A DNA stretch of 64,000 bases from Spongospora subterranea f. sp. subterranea. Its lineage: Eukaryota > Endomyxa: Phytomyxea > Phytomyxea > Plasmodiophorida. Below the pieces are notes generated by a model. The model was not told the origin of the DNA, made no database searches, and saw only the letters and a program-made list of their open reading frames with translations. Numbering within the stretch: position 1 is the stretch's first letter; each line of letters opens with the position of its first letter. The stretch covers positions 1 through 64,000 of the forward strand of contig JAUGWO010000024.1 in the NCBI GenBank assembly GCA_049724395.1. The letters run 5' to 3'. Shown one piece after another: positions 1 to 10,930 of the stretch. The translations under genes were made by a program, and so were the position numbers.

Positions 1-850
1 ACGTGTTTCAGACACGTTGGGGCCTGCGTTTCCAGCACCATTGTTTTGGAGAGAAATGGTGCCCCGGTCGTGGATCAAATCATAACATCTGCGGTTCCCA
101 GATGCCCAAAATCGTCAGAAACCCTGAGTACAGGTTTACAGGTTTTCATTCGACTTTTTTAGAAACAGTGATGAACGTTTGTGCTTTCAGAAACAAAGAC
201 TCCGGTTTATTGGATCTTAATGCTCTTGCTGCTGCTCTTTCAACGGCACAAACCGCAGAAGAAATACTCAAACTGAGCTGTGAATTCTACTAGAAGTACC
301 ACTCAAGTGGCCCCGTTGATCGAAAGCTCCAACAATATTATTTCCGGTCTTCGAAACCAATCTGGGGGTGCTTTGTTCATCACTATGGCCAAAATACAAA
401 TGAATGGATTCGAAAATGGGGTACTAAATTCGCACATGGGGAATTCGGCAGGCGGAAATGTCAGGGGTTGAAGTCCCTTCAATGCGGATCGATCAACCCA
501 CCATTTGATATTCCAGCAAGACATGAACTTCGCAAAAAATCAACCCGATACCTCCTCCCAGCACTTTCCAAAATTCTCGAAGAGTATGATCAGTTCTTTA
601 TTGCGAAGAAAGCATCAATGAGATCGCCTCATCCGGATTTATCCGGTTTCATCACAAAATGCGTTCGTCCTTTCAACTATTGTTTACATCGTCATTGCGC
701 TGGAAGTGTTGAGGAATTTGTTCGCAGATGGGGAGAATCAGTACACTACACCAGGTTTAGTAAAAATTACTGTCCTGGAGAAGGCAGAAAGAGATCTGAA
801 ATCTGTCAATATGATTCTCCATCATCCCAAGGTTAGATATGGGTTGACCC
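1..850. other. gene-poor stretch, no recognised gene
   Basis: Two consecutive open frames on the + strand (280-471 and 468-836) overlap by four bases and could be pieces of one decayed protein. Neither contains a motif I recognise. The longer frame has several Cys and His residues near its middle but no regular zinc-binding spacing. I see no tRNA and no splice-consistent gene model, so this may be old transposon sequence. Confidence 0.25.
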
Positions 851-2632
851 TCCCAATGACTCAGCAAATAAGGTAGATGAAGTCAAAAAATAAACCTGAT
901 GGGTTTAGGGTAGTTTCACTAGTGTTATACGATTATTTTCTTGTATTTATATCAACTTTTTTCCTTATAATTCCGTTGGATTCTGGTCAACATTGGCCGA
1001 GATACATATATGTATGCAACACCTCCTTCCGCTATTGACTACCTAGGTAGGCAACTCACGCTCGATTGATGTCGATTAGATTTTGTTGTTGAGTCTAATG
1101 AATGGTTGGAGTCGGCTACCATTAGATATGATGGCAGTAGAAGGATGTTAATAGATCCCACCCCAAGAGAGAACAACCGACACGATTTCGGGTTGGAAAA
1201 CGTGTACCAGGATAAGCGGTAAACTGTTTGACACAAACCCAATTATTGAATAAAATGAGAAAACGCCCCACGGGTAAATCGGTTTGTCGACATGGGATAG
1301 AACCGATATGTCGAAATAAACATAATGGGTGAAATACGGATTGTGAGATGTTATATATCCAGCCAACAATAACAATAGAAGCGAATGTTCTAAATTGACA
1401 AAACGGGCGAGGGAGTCTGTTGCCATATTACACCTGAAGGGCAACGGCCAAGGTATGATTCCAGTAACACGACATCGCCGACCACGACACTATTTCTGAA
1501 TCTGAGTCGTCATCTTCATTCATCGCGATTTGATCACTCAACCTTTCCTCAGGTATGATCTGAGTTCTGACCCTATATCGCTCAAATCCCGCTCCGAATT
1601 TCACGAACTTGCATGGAATACCGTTCTAACAACCCTCAAGGACACAAATCGCGCGCTGATCAAGCGGCTGTTCAATTAATACGCTGGTCATTTGATCATC
1701 GTCAACGACAGATACGAGGTTATTGGTTGAAACTGAGTTCCCGTTCTGGAGTAGCGCCACAGCACCGGGACAACCTTCGAGGGTGCAGCGACAAACCTCA
1801 ATAGTCTGGCGACGGCTGTGATTGGCAATGATCAAAGGCGACATTGGACAAACAAATCAATATTCAGAACGACAACGGCGCTGCGATGACTGAATAGTCT
1901 CTGTCCAGGTAAACCGTCCCAATGGTCATCGACGATTATCTTCCCCATTTCTTACGATCACGATATCCCAGCAGGTCGTGACCCAGACCGGAAAACGTGC
2001 CATAAATCAGGACCCACAGCACGAACCGACCTCGAAAACAACCAGCTTTACAGAAAAAACGCAACGAGAATGATGGTATTGAGTGGGAAATTGAGAGTTT
2101 CTGGGTGATGCGGGCTTCTGACGTGAATTCAATTGCTGATCAAGATTGATATCAAATTTAGGGGGTTGATGGCTTGCCATGCTCTGTCTGAATAGGATAC
2201 GGAAGTGATTACTGGGAACTGAGCCACAAAAGCAATTTGGGCAATCCTTCCAGCCGAAACTCGACAGGGTGTCTGAATAGTTCTCACAAATCTTAAGGCA
2301 TTTTCAGGCGTTGGCATTAATCTTAGTGTAACCAATCACAGTTCATACCAAACATAGCATTATCACCGGTAGATGATTCAACTTTGGCGTGGACAGTTGG
2401 AGGGAAGATCATGTTTGGACCGGGGACACTGCGTTCGTCATCGAACCAATGATGGAAATACTGTTTATCTTCCATCAATTGCAGCTGGCAGTATGGCCAA
2501 CCTGTAGACTCAGTTCATTGCATTCAAAGTCCATTTTGTTCGTTATCAGAAATACAAGCACGATGGGTTGCCGGTTGGCATTTCGGCGCTTTTGCTTAGC
2601 ACTGGCTCGATGGCCACACCGCAGTTGACAGG
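851..2632. other. non-coding or decayed DNA
   Basis: Only short overlapping frames without motifs are present on either strand. One piece (2116-2148) recurs with few changes at 2807-2839 in the same orientation. Nothing else can be supported. Confidence 0.3.
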
Positions 2633-3178
2633 CAATTCCTTCACAATGTGGTTCCATTGGTTGCATCAGCGACGAGTGCACCCAAAGAGCAGTACTCCGC
2701 CGAAGAAGCCGCCGAAATTCCGTTCCGCACAAACGCGCTGATTGCCCCATTACCTTTCCCAGCTACTGTACATGGTTAATGCAGTAATTTCCACCTTGCT
2801 TGGCGATTCTGATGTGAATTCGATTGCTGATCAAGATTGCTTGCAATTTTGGCGGCCGCCCGTTTGAGTGGCTTCTGGATTTGCAGAACACCGAATTAGA
2901 GGCGGTCAGAAATGTTGATCGCTCCCAACTTGCACAGAATTTTCTGGATTTGCAAAACACCGAATTAGAGGCTGCCGGTTTGGAAAGTATATCTTCCGGT
3001 CCTTGTCAGCCTCCTCCTCATCACCTTGCCTAACCTCTATGTGATTATATTCCAATCAAAGGTGTGTCATGACGACGGGAACGGAACTCCGTTACCTTTG
3101 TGGTCGGGTTCTTCGGTACTGCTCTTTGGGTGCAATAGTCGCTGATGCAACTAATGGAACCACATTGGGAAGGAATTG
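2633..3178. repeat. inverted repeat, arms 2633-2707 and 3109-3178
   Basis: The left arm read on the complementary strand matches the right arm over about 70 bases with a small number of substitutions and short indels. Both arms share the run CTCTTTGGGTGCA and the run AATGGAACCACATTG. The spacer is about 400 bases and contains its own 31-bp direct repeat. No transposase lies inside, so this is either a foldback element or an inverted duplication. Confidence 0.75.
2873..2972. repeat. 31-bp direct repeat, two copies
   Basis: The copies at 2873-2903 and 2942-2972 differ at one position. Each contains the run CACCGAATTAGAGGC. They lie in the spacer of the surrounding inverted repeat. On the minus strand both fall within one short open frame, but no known domain is visible. 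Confidence 0.8.
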
Positions 3179-3836
3179 CTTGATGCAACGGGATGTGTCG
3201 GAATCAAAGTTTGAGAATTAGAGATGGATTGGCTTTCACGACGACGAGATCGACATTGGAGCCAACAATGATTTCACCATTTGTGGCCGTTCGGGGACAG
3301 GTATTCTAGTTCCATTGTGGTGGTCCCAAGAAAGTCTGTTGACGGCAAAATTTCCGAATCAATAGGAATTCGATTTAGATCAATAAGGCAATCGAGGTTC
3401 TCCCGCTCTTGGCTAAACTGTGCAATTCCTAACAGCGCAATTAACAAGCCGAATCTCTATAGGAAGATGAACTGAACGACTACATTCATCGAAGAACTTC
3501 CACCAAACTGGTCGAACGATTAATATTGGAAAAATTAAACGCCAACAAGGGATTGCAGCAAATTTGACTCCAATGTCGAATATTCGATTACTGGATAGTG
3601 TAAATCTTGGGTCTTGTCATGGGGCATTGGTCACTCCTGCGACGGCAACATGGTGTCCTGCAAGGACCAACGATTTCAGAATTTGGCAATTCTCTAAAAG
3701 CGACATTCCGCCATTAATACCGAGGAAGTCGAAGAGGCGATTCTTGTGGCGGCATTGGCCCAAGCGGTTCGTCCCAACCGTGCCCAGGTTCGGTTGTCAC
3801 AGATCGAGTCGGTCTTGTCTACCGGTAGGCCTCTGC
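3179..3836. other. no gene seen
   Basis: Only short frames occur here, shadows of each other on the two strands. No motif, RNA gene or repeat could be recognised between the inverted repeat on the left and the palindromic block on the right. Confidence 0.3.
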
Positions 3837-4097
3837 AATGTACGGTACGACACACAGCCGGCAGCCGGTATGGTAAAAGGTACTCTACACGACAGGTACG
3901 GATACAGCATGAGTACCCGATACCGTATCCAATACGATCTGGATGGCCGGGTATCGGTATTGGATGGGGTATTGACGCACTGTACAATACCGTACCTAAT
4001 ACCGCGTACCATACCTTGCCGAGGCCCACAAGTTGTTGGGACTGCTGCTTGTGGCGACCAGACTCTGGTCCCCACAAGCAGCAATCCCAACAACTTG
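3837..4097. repeat. palindromic block ending in a 26-bp hairpin
   Basis: The strong part is a hairpin: arms 4029-4054 and 4072-4097 match at 25 of 26 positions around a 17-base loop. The sequence to its left is a looser palindrome centred near 3950, rich in GGTAC/GTACC and GGTAT/ATACC. As a result both strands carry similar open frames of over 100 codons. Those frames are a by-product of the symmetry, not genes. Confidence 0.8.
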
Positions 4098-5239
4098 AGG
4101 ACACGCATTGGCCAACGGGGCAAGGATGAGTTCAGAGTCAAGGATAAGACGAACGGGTCAATGTGTCATACACAAGGGTTCAGAACTTCAGATACCCGAT
4201 TCTCCTGTCCCATCTTTTCAACTTCGCTGCTGTGGTGTGGTTCTGCATTTGATAGGTGCGTTGTTCTACTACGTGGTGCATAACATTTTGGCTGTTTATC
4301 GAAGACAATGTCGTAGGATAGAGGGGACATTCGACCTGCCATTTTGGTTCAATCTGTTTATGAGAGCAAGTAATGGCGGATAGACCACTTCGAAGATCGT
4401 GGCTCACCAAAAACAAACAACACCATGTTTTTATAATGATAAACAACCTCGATTCCCAATTTTTGACCAAAAACAAAATTTGACGCTGTCAGAGCGTCTA
4501 ACGCTTTCTGTTGCGTTTGTTGACTTCTCTGTTTTCAAAGGCGAATTCTATTTGTGTCAGTGCCCATTTCACCTGGCCGTCAATATGTACCCGGTCATTA
4601 TGCTCTACAAATCCAAGTTTGGATTTGGTTATCTGGCAGGAGTTCGGGGCGTTATCGTGTAGGATTTGATTGCCTACAGGCGGCGACCTTTTGCCTTGAT
4701 GGCGTGTTGGTGGTGAGTTGGCCTGGTCGAAATGGAGCGCTGGTGCTGATTCTGCTGTGTACTTTAGTTATTGAAATCGGTTCGTCGAAGTATTGAATTT
4801 GATTCGCTCAGTTTAGTTTTAGATTTCTGTTTGTTAATTTCCCCAATTATTTTCTAATCAAGTTTTTGGGTTTTACTGCCTGGTCAGACTGGATGATAAA
4901 ATTTCAGTTATCGAGTTCAGACTGAGTTGCTGCACTCTGTTCATTTTCAATTATAACAAAAGCAACGATGGAAGCGGAAGAGGGATGACTTGTACCGCAA
5001 GGCTGCCTAAGCGCCCCAGAAGGTTAAATTGAAGAACCTCATATGTATCATAGAACTGGATAATGACGCGCGCGTCAAGTGCTTTGCCATAACAGCCGTT
5101 ATGTCATTTTGCAAAATGTCCGTCAAGCGTCTGGCACATTATGGGCGCTCCATAATAAAACGCGGCATTTTGAAAATGGAGCTCTGACCTCCATGTTGGC
5201 TCCATAACTGCGTAGCCATGGTTGATGATCATGCCTTCC
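4098..5239. other. no gene seen
   Basis: Short frames only (for example 4399-4662 and 4554-4796 on +), without motifs or plausible splice partners. No repeat or RNA gene was recognised. Confidence 0.3.
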
Positions 5240-5985
5240 CCTTATCTTTTACCAAGCTCTAATACTGGGCTGAGCAACATGTTATCAAGGAGCCCTGTCA
5301 TACTTCCACCCTCTCTGGCAAAGGCTTGGGTCACCGAACTGCTGCATGGTAATCCACGTCGTTTCCGAAACCAGATGAGGATGCAGCGGACTATTATTCA
5401 TATCATGTTGGAGAAAGCTGTCTTGGGACCGAGTCGCCATGTATCGATTAGAAGAGAAGTTTGCCATATTTCTTTATGTTGTCGGACAAAATGCCTCAAA
5501 TCGGCAAACGCAAGAAAGGTTTCAGCGAGGCGGGTGGACCATCACAAAATGTTTTAACGAATCAGTCAATGCGTTGATCGCAATCTATCCTGACGTTGTT
5601 CGCTTGCCAGCACTCCAGTGCCCCGCAGAGATTAGGGAAAATTCGAAAATGTACCCTATTTCCAAGATTGTATCGGAGCCATTGATGGAACTCATATTCC
5701 GTGCACTCCTGTTCGAGGCGTTTCGAGACCGTTCCGCAATCGAAAAGGCTACTATTGTCAAAATGTCCTGGCAGCATGCACGTTCGACCTGCGATTTACA
5801 TACGTTCTTGCAGGGTGGGAGGGATCGGCATCCGACGGTGGTGTCTTCGCAGATGCGTATTTCCATAAACGCTTTGCGATCCCGCCATGTAAATACTACC
5901 TAGGAGATGCCGGATATGCGCTCAAAAGCACTGTTCTAACTCCATATCGCCGTGTACGATATCACCTTCGCGAAGGGTGGCATAG
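5240..5985 (+). pseudogene. PIF/Harbinger transposase remnant (DDE_Tnp_4)
   Basis: The sequence encodes recognisable parts of a PIF/Harbinger DDE transposase, an enzyme that cuts and pastes DNA transposons. In order: an N-terminal part including EEKFAIFLYVVGQN (about 5450-5495), the first catalytic-Asp motif GAIDGTHI (from 5675), the second-Asp region GWEGSASD, and YYLGDAGY. The frame shifts at least twice, near 5440-5455 and at about 5658, where one base of a conserved Tyr codon is missing. The reading stops near 5985, before the region where family members carry the third catalytic acidic residue. There, MULE sequence on the opposite strand begins. The family call is strong and the copy is clearly dead. 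Confidence 0.85.
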
Positions 5986-6567
5986 GGTTTCTCAAAATGA
6001 AATTGAGCTAAAGCTTCCGATATTGTCAATGAATTCTCGGACTCGTCTAACAAAACCCCAGAGACAACATTTTTACCTAGATAGTCCACATTGGTAAATG
6101 GAAACGAGTCGTCGACGAACGGCTTGTTTCCAGTGTAAGAAGCATCCAGTAATGGGCGTTGCAGGATATATGCCTGAAATTTTTTGAAATACTTTACCTA
6201 GACAGTCCACATTGGTAAAAGGCTTCAATTTCAGATCGTAAGTTGTCGTGTTATGGGTTCCGTCGACTATGGTAAAGTCAGCATACGCCTTGGCATAAAG
6301 CGACATCTGGGCAGTCTACGAAAATATACATGAGATGAAGCAAACCCGGTGAAGCGTTCGCACCTGCAGTGATATTGTCGAGAGGCGTTGCGACATGTCC
6401 ATAGAGTAGCAAAACAAGCCACCATTTTCTCGGACAGCGTATCCTGCCTCCATGAACCTTGTCATGCAGTGCGGGTCGTTGCCAAAGTGCAATTCCTTCC
6501 CGCTACAAACTTGTCGCGATAAAAGTGACGTTGAATATGTCCGGCCAGGGTTCGAACCCTCCAGCAT
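5986..6567 (-). pseudogene. MULE (Mutator-like) transposase fragments, rearranged
   Basis: Read on the minus strand, this holds pieces typical of Mutator-like transposases. One segment is followed, after a short break, by FTIVDGTHNTT and the downstream TNVDCLGK segment. A later segment contains HWKQAVRRRL. The TNVD-LGK block occurs twice (around 6076-6099 and 6195-6219), the second copy running into NVVSGVLLDE. The order differs from an intact enzyme, where the HWKQ-like motif lies well downstream, so the copy has been internally duplicated or deleted. It abuts the Harbinger remnant head to head. Confidence 0.7.
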
Positions 6568-7478
6568 TTCTCGAATCTAAAAAACACAGCATTCAGCGGC
6601 GCCAAGGGTATTGGCGAGGATATATATTTGAAACCTTGCTTAGTGGCAAATTGTATCGCGATAGCAGGTGAATCATCTCACGCTCTTCCGTTTTCAAGTT
6701 CGATAAAAGATTAATTTGATTTAAGCCTCCAACTGGCGTGATCAACGCATTATTGATGATATGGTTGTGATCCATGCATCTGTGATTGATGACATAGTCC
6801 CCTGCCTTTCGATCGAATGTCAGATTGACATACCAACTGCAAGTGATTTTAGTCGTTTCTCTTTCGGTGATTCTTGATCCCTATAGTTGCAATAGATTTT
6901 GGCGCGCTGCCAATTTTGGATCCAGCTCCTTGTATTGGATGGGGATTAAGCACCGAAAATGGATGCGAGTTACATGCGACGACGAACCTAGAAATGAAGG
7001 AGGCTAAGCAGCGAAACAGGGTGCGAATTACACCCAAACACAAACCCGTTAGCAAGAGCGAACTCGCGTGCATGTTGAACAATTATATCAGGCGATAAGA
7101 AATGGCTGTTCACCGCCAACACTTCGGATTCGATTGACATGTGGAATCACGGTCTCGAGAACGCAACTGTATGAAGACGACTGGAAATCAACTACAGTTA
7201 TTGGGTCCTTGGTCTGGGGACGACCTGGACCCAACAGAACCCACGTCGTTGTTAATTTCATTTAACATGCTTGCCTGCCTGGCCATTGTCTTTGTAACTC
7301 GTTTCCAATGCGCGTGACGCGTCAAAAGGGTTTTTTTCGTAGCAGTTCATCACCAGATTCTTTTGGTCAACCGATTGTTTTCCCCGTTGAGGCAAGCTGA
7401 TCTCGCTCAGATAGAGGATTTTACCGGACCGGAGATTGGCGCAACTCCTCCGAAATAATTCACTCGTTAGCTATCACA
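6568..7478. other. no confident gene; upstream of a secreted-protein gene
   Basis: Minus-strand frames near 6600-6775 could be further MULE decay. The + frame at 6874-7098 has no recognisable motif. The last few hundred bases should hold the promoter of the glycine-rich gene at 7479, but I see no convincing TATA box. Confidence 0.25.
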
Positions 7479-7916
7479 ATGACGAACAACAACGGGATGG
7501 CGCTATTGTCGAGCGTGTTGCTGGCAATTCTATTAGGGCAAGCGGTCGTATTTGGACAGACGCCTGCCACAACTGCCGCCCCAGCGACAACTGCTCCTGC
7601 GCCAGCGACACAAGGGCCCTATGGTGGAAATCAGAGCCCTTACGAGCGGTCGTACCCGTTGGATGGCATGTTCCCTGGCGCTGGAGGAATCGGTGGCCCT
7701 GGACAGACGATGGGATATAACCCATATCAATACCAAACGGGGGGAATGTATGGAGGAGGCGGATATGGTGGTGGCTGGGGAGGTGGATATGGCGGAATGG
7801 GAGGTGGATATGGTGGAATGGGAGGTGGATATGGTGGAGCAGGTGGCTGGGGCGCTGGATCGCCATACTACTCGATGAACACATATCCTGGCCAAACTAC
7901 TGGAGCGTATTACTAA
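7479..7916 (+). CDS. secreted glycine/tyrosine-rich protein
   Basis: This intronless frame encodes 145 residues. The start ATG is followed by a short polar stretch and a hydrophobic core (about residues 8-25, SVLLAILLGQAVVFG), a typical signal peptide with likely cleavage near VFG-Q. Next comes a Thr/Ala/Pro-rich linker (about 27-45), a candidate for O-glycosylation, and then a Gly/Tyr/Met-rich C-terminal half with repeats of the type GGGYGGM. Composition suggests a wall, matrix or adhesive protein, but glycine-rich proteins cannot be assigned a function from sequence alone. Its neighbours are transposon remnants and an F-box/LRR gene on the other strand. An AATAAA signal follows 31 bases after the stop, which supports a real gene. 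Confidence 0.75.
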   Translation: MTNNNGMALLSSVLLAILLGQAVVFGQTPATTAAPATTAPAPATQGPYGGNQSPYERSYPLDGMFPGAGGIGGPGQTMGYNPYQYQTGGMYGGGGYGGGWGGGYGGMGGGYGGMGGGYGGAGGWGAGSPYYSMNTYPGQTTGAYY

Positions 7917-7947
7917 CCAAATGGGAATCCGTTTCATCCACACTATC

Positions 7948-7953
7948 AATAAA
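7948..7953 (+). promoter_or_regulatory. probable polyadenylation signal AATAAA
   Basis: A canonical AATAAA hexamer lies 31 bases after the stop codon of the glycine-rich secreted protein gene, in the expected place for 3' end formation. Confidence 0.5.
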
Positions 7954-8461
7954 ACACAAATGTGCTGACGGCGAGCCGTTTGTGATGCGTCTACATATTG
8001 CTACATAATCATTCACGCTTCTCCAACCAACTCTGTGTTTGGATTCAGCCAGCGTTGGCGGACTCATGGTCGGGAAAACTCAATGGTTAACAAAGGGTGT
8101 CCGTATTTGACGAACCAAAACGATCTGTTCACATTGTCCCTTTTTCATACAGGTTATCTTAAATCTATTGAGTCTTTACAGAATCGGTGAAGTTGCTGCT
8201 GGCGCCTCTGATCAAGGTCTGGATCATGCCTAACGATGTTGATATTGGGGTTCAGGAGCCGCAGTCGATCCTCAATGTTATCGGAGTGCATTAGGTACCA
8301 GGCACCGCCTAACCACGATCATTCAATCCACAGACTTTAACCCCGAATCGACATGAAATTACCAATCCGGATTTCGTGCAATTTGGGAATAGATTTCGCC
8401 AGACACGAAACCGATCTGTTGCAATAATGTGATTGGCGCTAAATGGACGATGGGCAGGAAA
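7954..8461. other. intergenic, nothing recognised
   Basis: This lies between the 3' ends of the glycine-rich gene (+) and the F-box/LRR gene (-). No frame, repeat or RNA gene could be supported. Confidence 0.4.
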
Positions 8462-10045
8462 TTACTTATAGGATAGCTGAACCAGCGATCCTAGGTTAAT
8501 GCTGGTGAGTCGACAAGGCGATACCGACGCCAACGAAGCCACAGAGTTGTCGTCCAGCTCAACGCAACTCGATATGTCCAGCACGGTTAACGATGGAAAT
8601 TGGGAGATGAACGCTGACAATCGCGATGGCGTGAGATGCATCGAGGCCAAACATGACGATGTGGCACAGTTACCTGAGAGATGAGGACGTTTTGGGAGAT
8701 TGATACAACCGTGCAGGTATAATGACGAAAGGGATTCGTGATGAACAAAGGCGCTCCCGTCGATAGCAGATTGCGATATATCTAAAACGTGGAATTCAAC
8801 AACAGACGACAGAAATCAAAACCCGCAGACCAAGGACAAGCAACTGTGAACAATTCATCAGGAGACGACGAACTTGATACGAGCCCAGACGTCCGTGAAG
8901 ACCGCGAAGATTGAGATATTGCAACGATGTGTATCTGGTCAGATCGCCGACACGAGATGAACCGGATATACAGCCCACATCAAGATAACGAAGACAGGAT
9001 GGAGAGAGAAACGACAAGTGCTCCTCGACGATTTGGGTATTGCTCAGGTCGACCAACTCGATAACGTTCAGGGCTGGAATGGCGGCGATGATGTCGCCGG
9101 CGAACTGGTTGCTGCTGATGTCGAGCAGACGGAGCTGAGGGCAAGGGGGAGCGGGCCCGGGCACAATAGCGACCGTTTCATGCTTCCCATTCGCAATGTC
9201 ACCAACGACGGGAACTGCACATTGGCGAACAGGTCGGGGTGAAGGCGACAGCCGGTCAAATCCAGATGAACCAAACCCGGTAGCAGATGCAAAAAGTTGA
9301 TCGTTAGAGAGGCGCATTCGCTTAGGCAAAGTCGACGAACATAGGCGGGGTTGGCGATCTTGGGCAAAATCCGGTGCAACACGCGATCCGTCAAAGACGA
9401 GGGCAGTGTCAGTTGGGAGCATTGCAAGGCGGTCAGGAACCGGGACGATGGCGATAAGATCAGCTGAGCGAACAGCTTGCAGACTAGGGGGATTGTCAGC
9501 AGAATCTCGCCCAGATCCAGGAAAGATAGCGCCACCTGTAACAGGGCGGTCGGCAGTACTCCAAATCCCATCTCCTGCGTTGGCCACACAATTCGGGGCC
9601 CGACCTTCTTCGACATCGATTGACGGCGATGACGATAATGAGCTCGTCGTTTGCATTCCCGCGTGCATATGAAGCAAAGTTGTTGATTATGGGTTCGTTG
9701 CAATTGTCGTGCAGTTCGTGGAAACGCGGCCAACAGACTACACGATTGGCAGACCGACGGCGGTCCCAAATTTAACTCAAAATCCTGACAGCGTTGGCAC
9801 AGCCTCGCATCGGCAAAAGCGGCGTTCAAGCGACAGAATTTACAAGGGTGTGCTGGGCCTGATTTCAATCCCGTATAACACGATGAACACACCGAATCTC
9901 TGGCTTCATACTGAGAGCCGCGAGATTCCGCCTGGCAATAGCGACAGTTGATTCGGACAGAGCGTGACCGGCACGATTTGCAGAAACTCGAGCGTCGCAG
10001 GTCCTGGGCCGGGATTAGCAACCCACATGCACACGAGCTGGACAT
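8462..10045 (-). CDS. Cys-rich (CxxC) F-box/LRR protein, probable SCF substrate adaptor
   Basis: I read three exons, 10045-9203, 9134-8831 and 8673-8462, with introns of 68 and 157 bp; phases fit and give about 452 residues. The ATG at 10045 sits in a good context (ACCACCATG). The N-terminal third (about 1-150) carries eight CxxC pairs (CACG, CKSC, CRYC, CSSC, CKFC, CQRC, CQSC, CFIC), probably zinc knuckles. An F-box-like segment follows (about 165-205, starting LPTALLQVALSFLDL), then leucine-rich repeats to the end. F-box proteins bind Skp1 in SCF ubiquitin ligases while LRRs choose the substrate. Splicing the 68-bp intron joins FPSL to LRLLDISSNQ and restores a clean LRR. The zinc-knuckle plus F-box plus LRR order is unusual to me; substrate unknown. 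Confidence 0.75.
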
Positions 10046-10930
10046 GGTGGTTGGCGGTGAACGGGGCGGGGAAGGGATCAAGGGCCAGCGGTCGGGCGGC
10101 GGCCCATGGCGCAACACGCAGTTCAATACGCCGGAAACCAGGAGCGATTGCCTTGGCGTCCCGACAACCAATCGCGGTCGTGGCCAGATATTTATGGGCG
10201 GGCTTGGGGACGGATCTGCCCAATCGGGTGTATATGATCGTCCGTTTGACAGTTCTCTGTGATGGTCAATCTCAGAAATGGTCAACGGGGCGGGACGTCA
10301 TATTGGTCAACAATCATTGCAAATATAATGAAGTTTTCCGCTCATGTTGTTCGAATTTCTGGGGTCAACGTTCGTCATTTGTTCCCCGAAATTTGTCGCT
10401 GAATAGGCGTCGCCGATTTTTGTTTTAAGCGTGATGAGTGTATTGAATAAGTTCATCCTCAGAGAATGCAAAGCGCACACTTCCTCTGAGGACTGATTGA
10501 ATAAATAAATTAATTCCGTTTCAGAAACTACAATTACCAACACAGTACGTATAATTAAGGGCATTGAACGGCACAATGGGAAACCCATGGCGTTCTCGTT
10601 GAGCTTGTGGAATTGCGCTCCGCGGGTTGAGGGCGGGAATACTATATTTGGCAAACCATATAGTTGAAAACCAGGCAGGCATCTACACAGGAAACATGAG
10701 ATTGCAAAAGCAAGAGTCGTTTTTCTCGCGTTTTGGTTGAAATCGGGTGTTTCTTGTGCGATAGTGAAGAGTTGCAGCGATAGAAACTGTTCCTGACATC
10801 TCAGTCGCCAGACTGGGGCTGAAACTGTATTGTCGTTCCCAGGGTTTTGAACATATGTCAACATACAATGAGCAAGCAATATCCCCCTCATTGCCATTCC
10901 CCCACCGCAACTATTAACTCTACCCAACAC
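10046..10930. other. no confident gene
   Basis: A 207-codon minus-strand frame (10307-10930) begins inside the edge of the satellite array, lacks motifs and shows no coding-like composition, so I do not call it. The first few hundred bases are the upstream region of the F-box/LRR gene. Confidence 0.3.

Noticed and set aside
3564-4283. 239-codon + strand frame and 136-codon - strand frame
   Set aside because: Both run across a palindrome and mirror each other; composition follows the GTAC-rich repeat and no domain is present.
6539-6570. GGTTCGAACCC resembling a tRNA T arm
   Set aside because: No acceptor, D or anticodon arm can be folded around it; it lies in the MULE coding remnant.
7474-7949. 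Minus-strand frames of 136-138 codons opposite the glycine-rich gene
   Set aside because: They are His/Ser-rich shadows produced by the GGN-rich sense strand; the + frame has a signal peptide and poly(A) signal.
9406-10428. Plus-strand frames opposite the F-box/LRR gene
   Set aside because: They are antisense shadows of a GC-rich coding region.
10307-10930. 207-codon minus-strand frame
   Set aside because: It starts in the satellite edge, has no motif and no support from splice signals.
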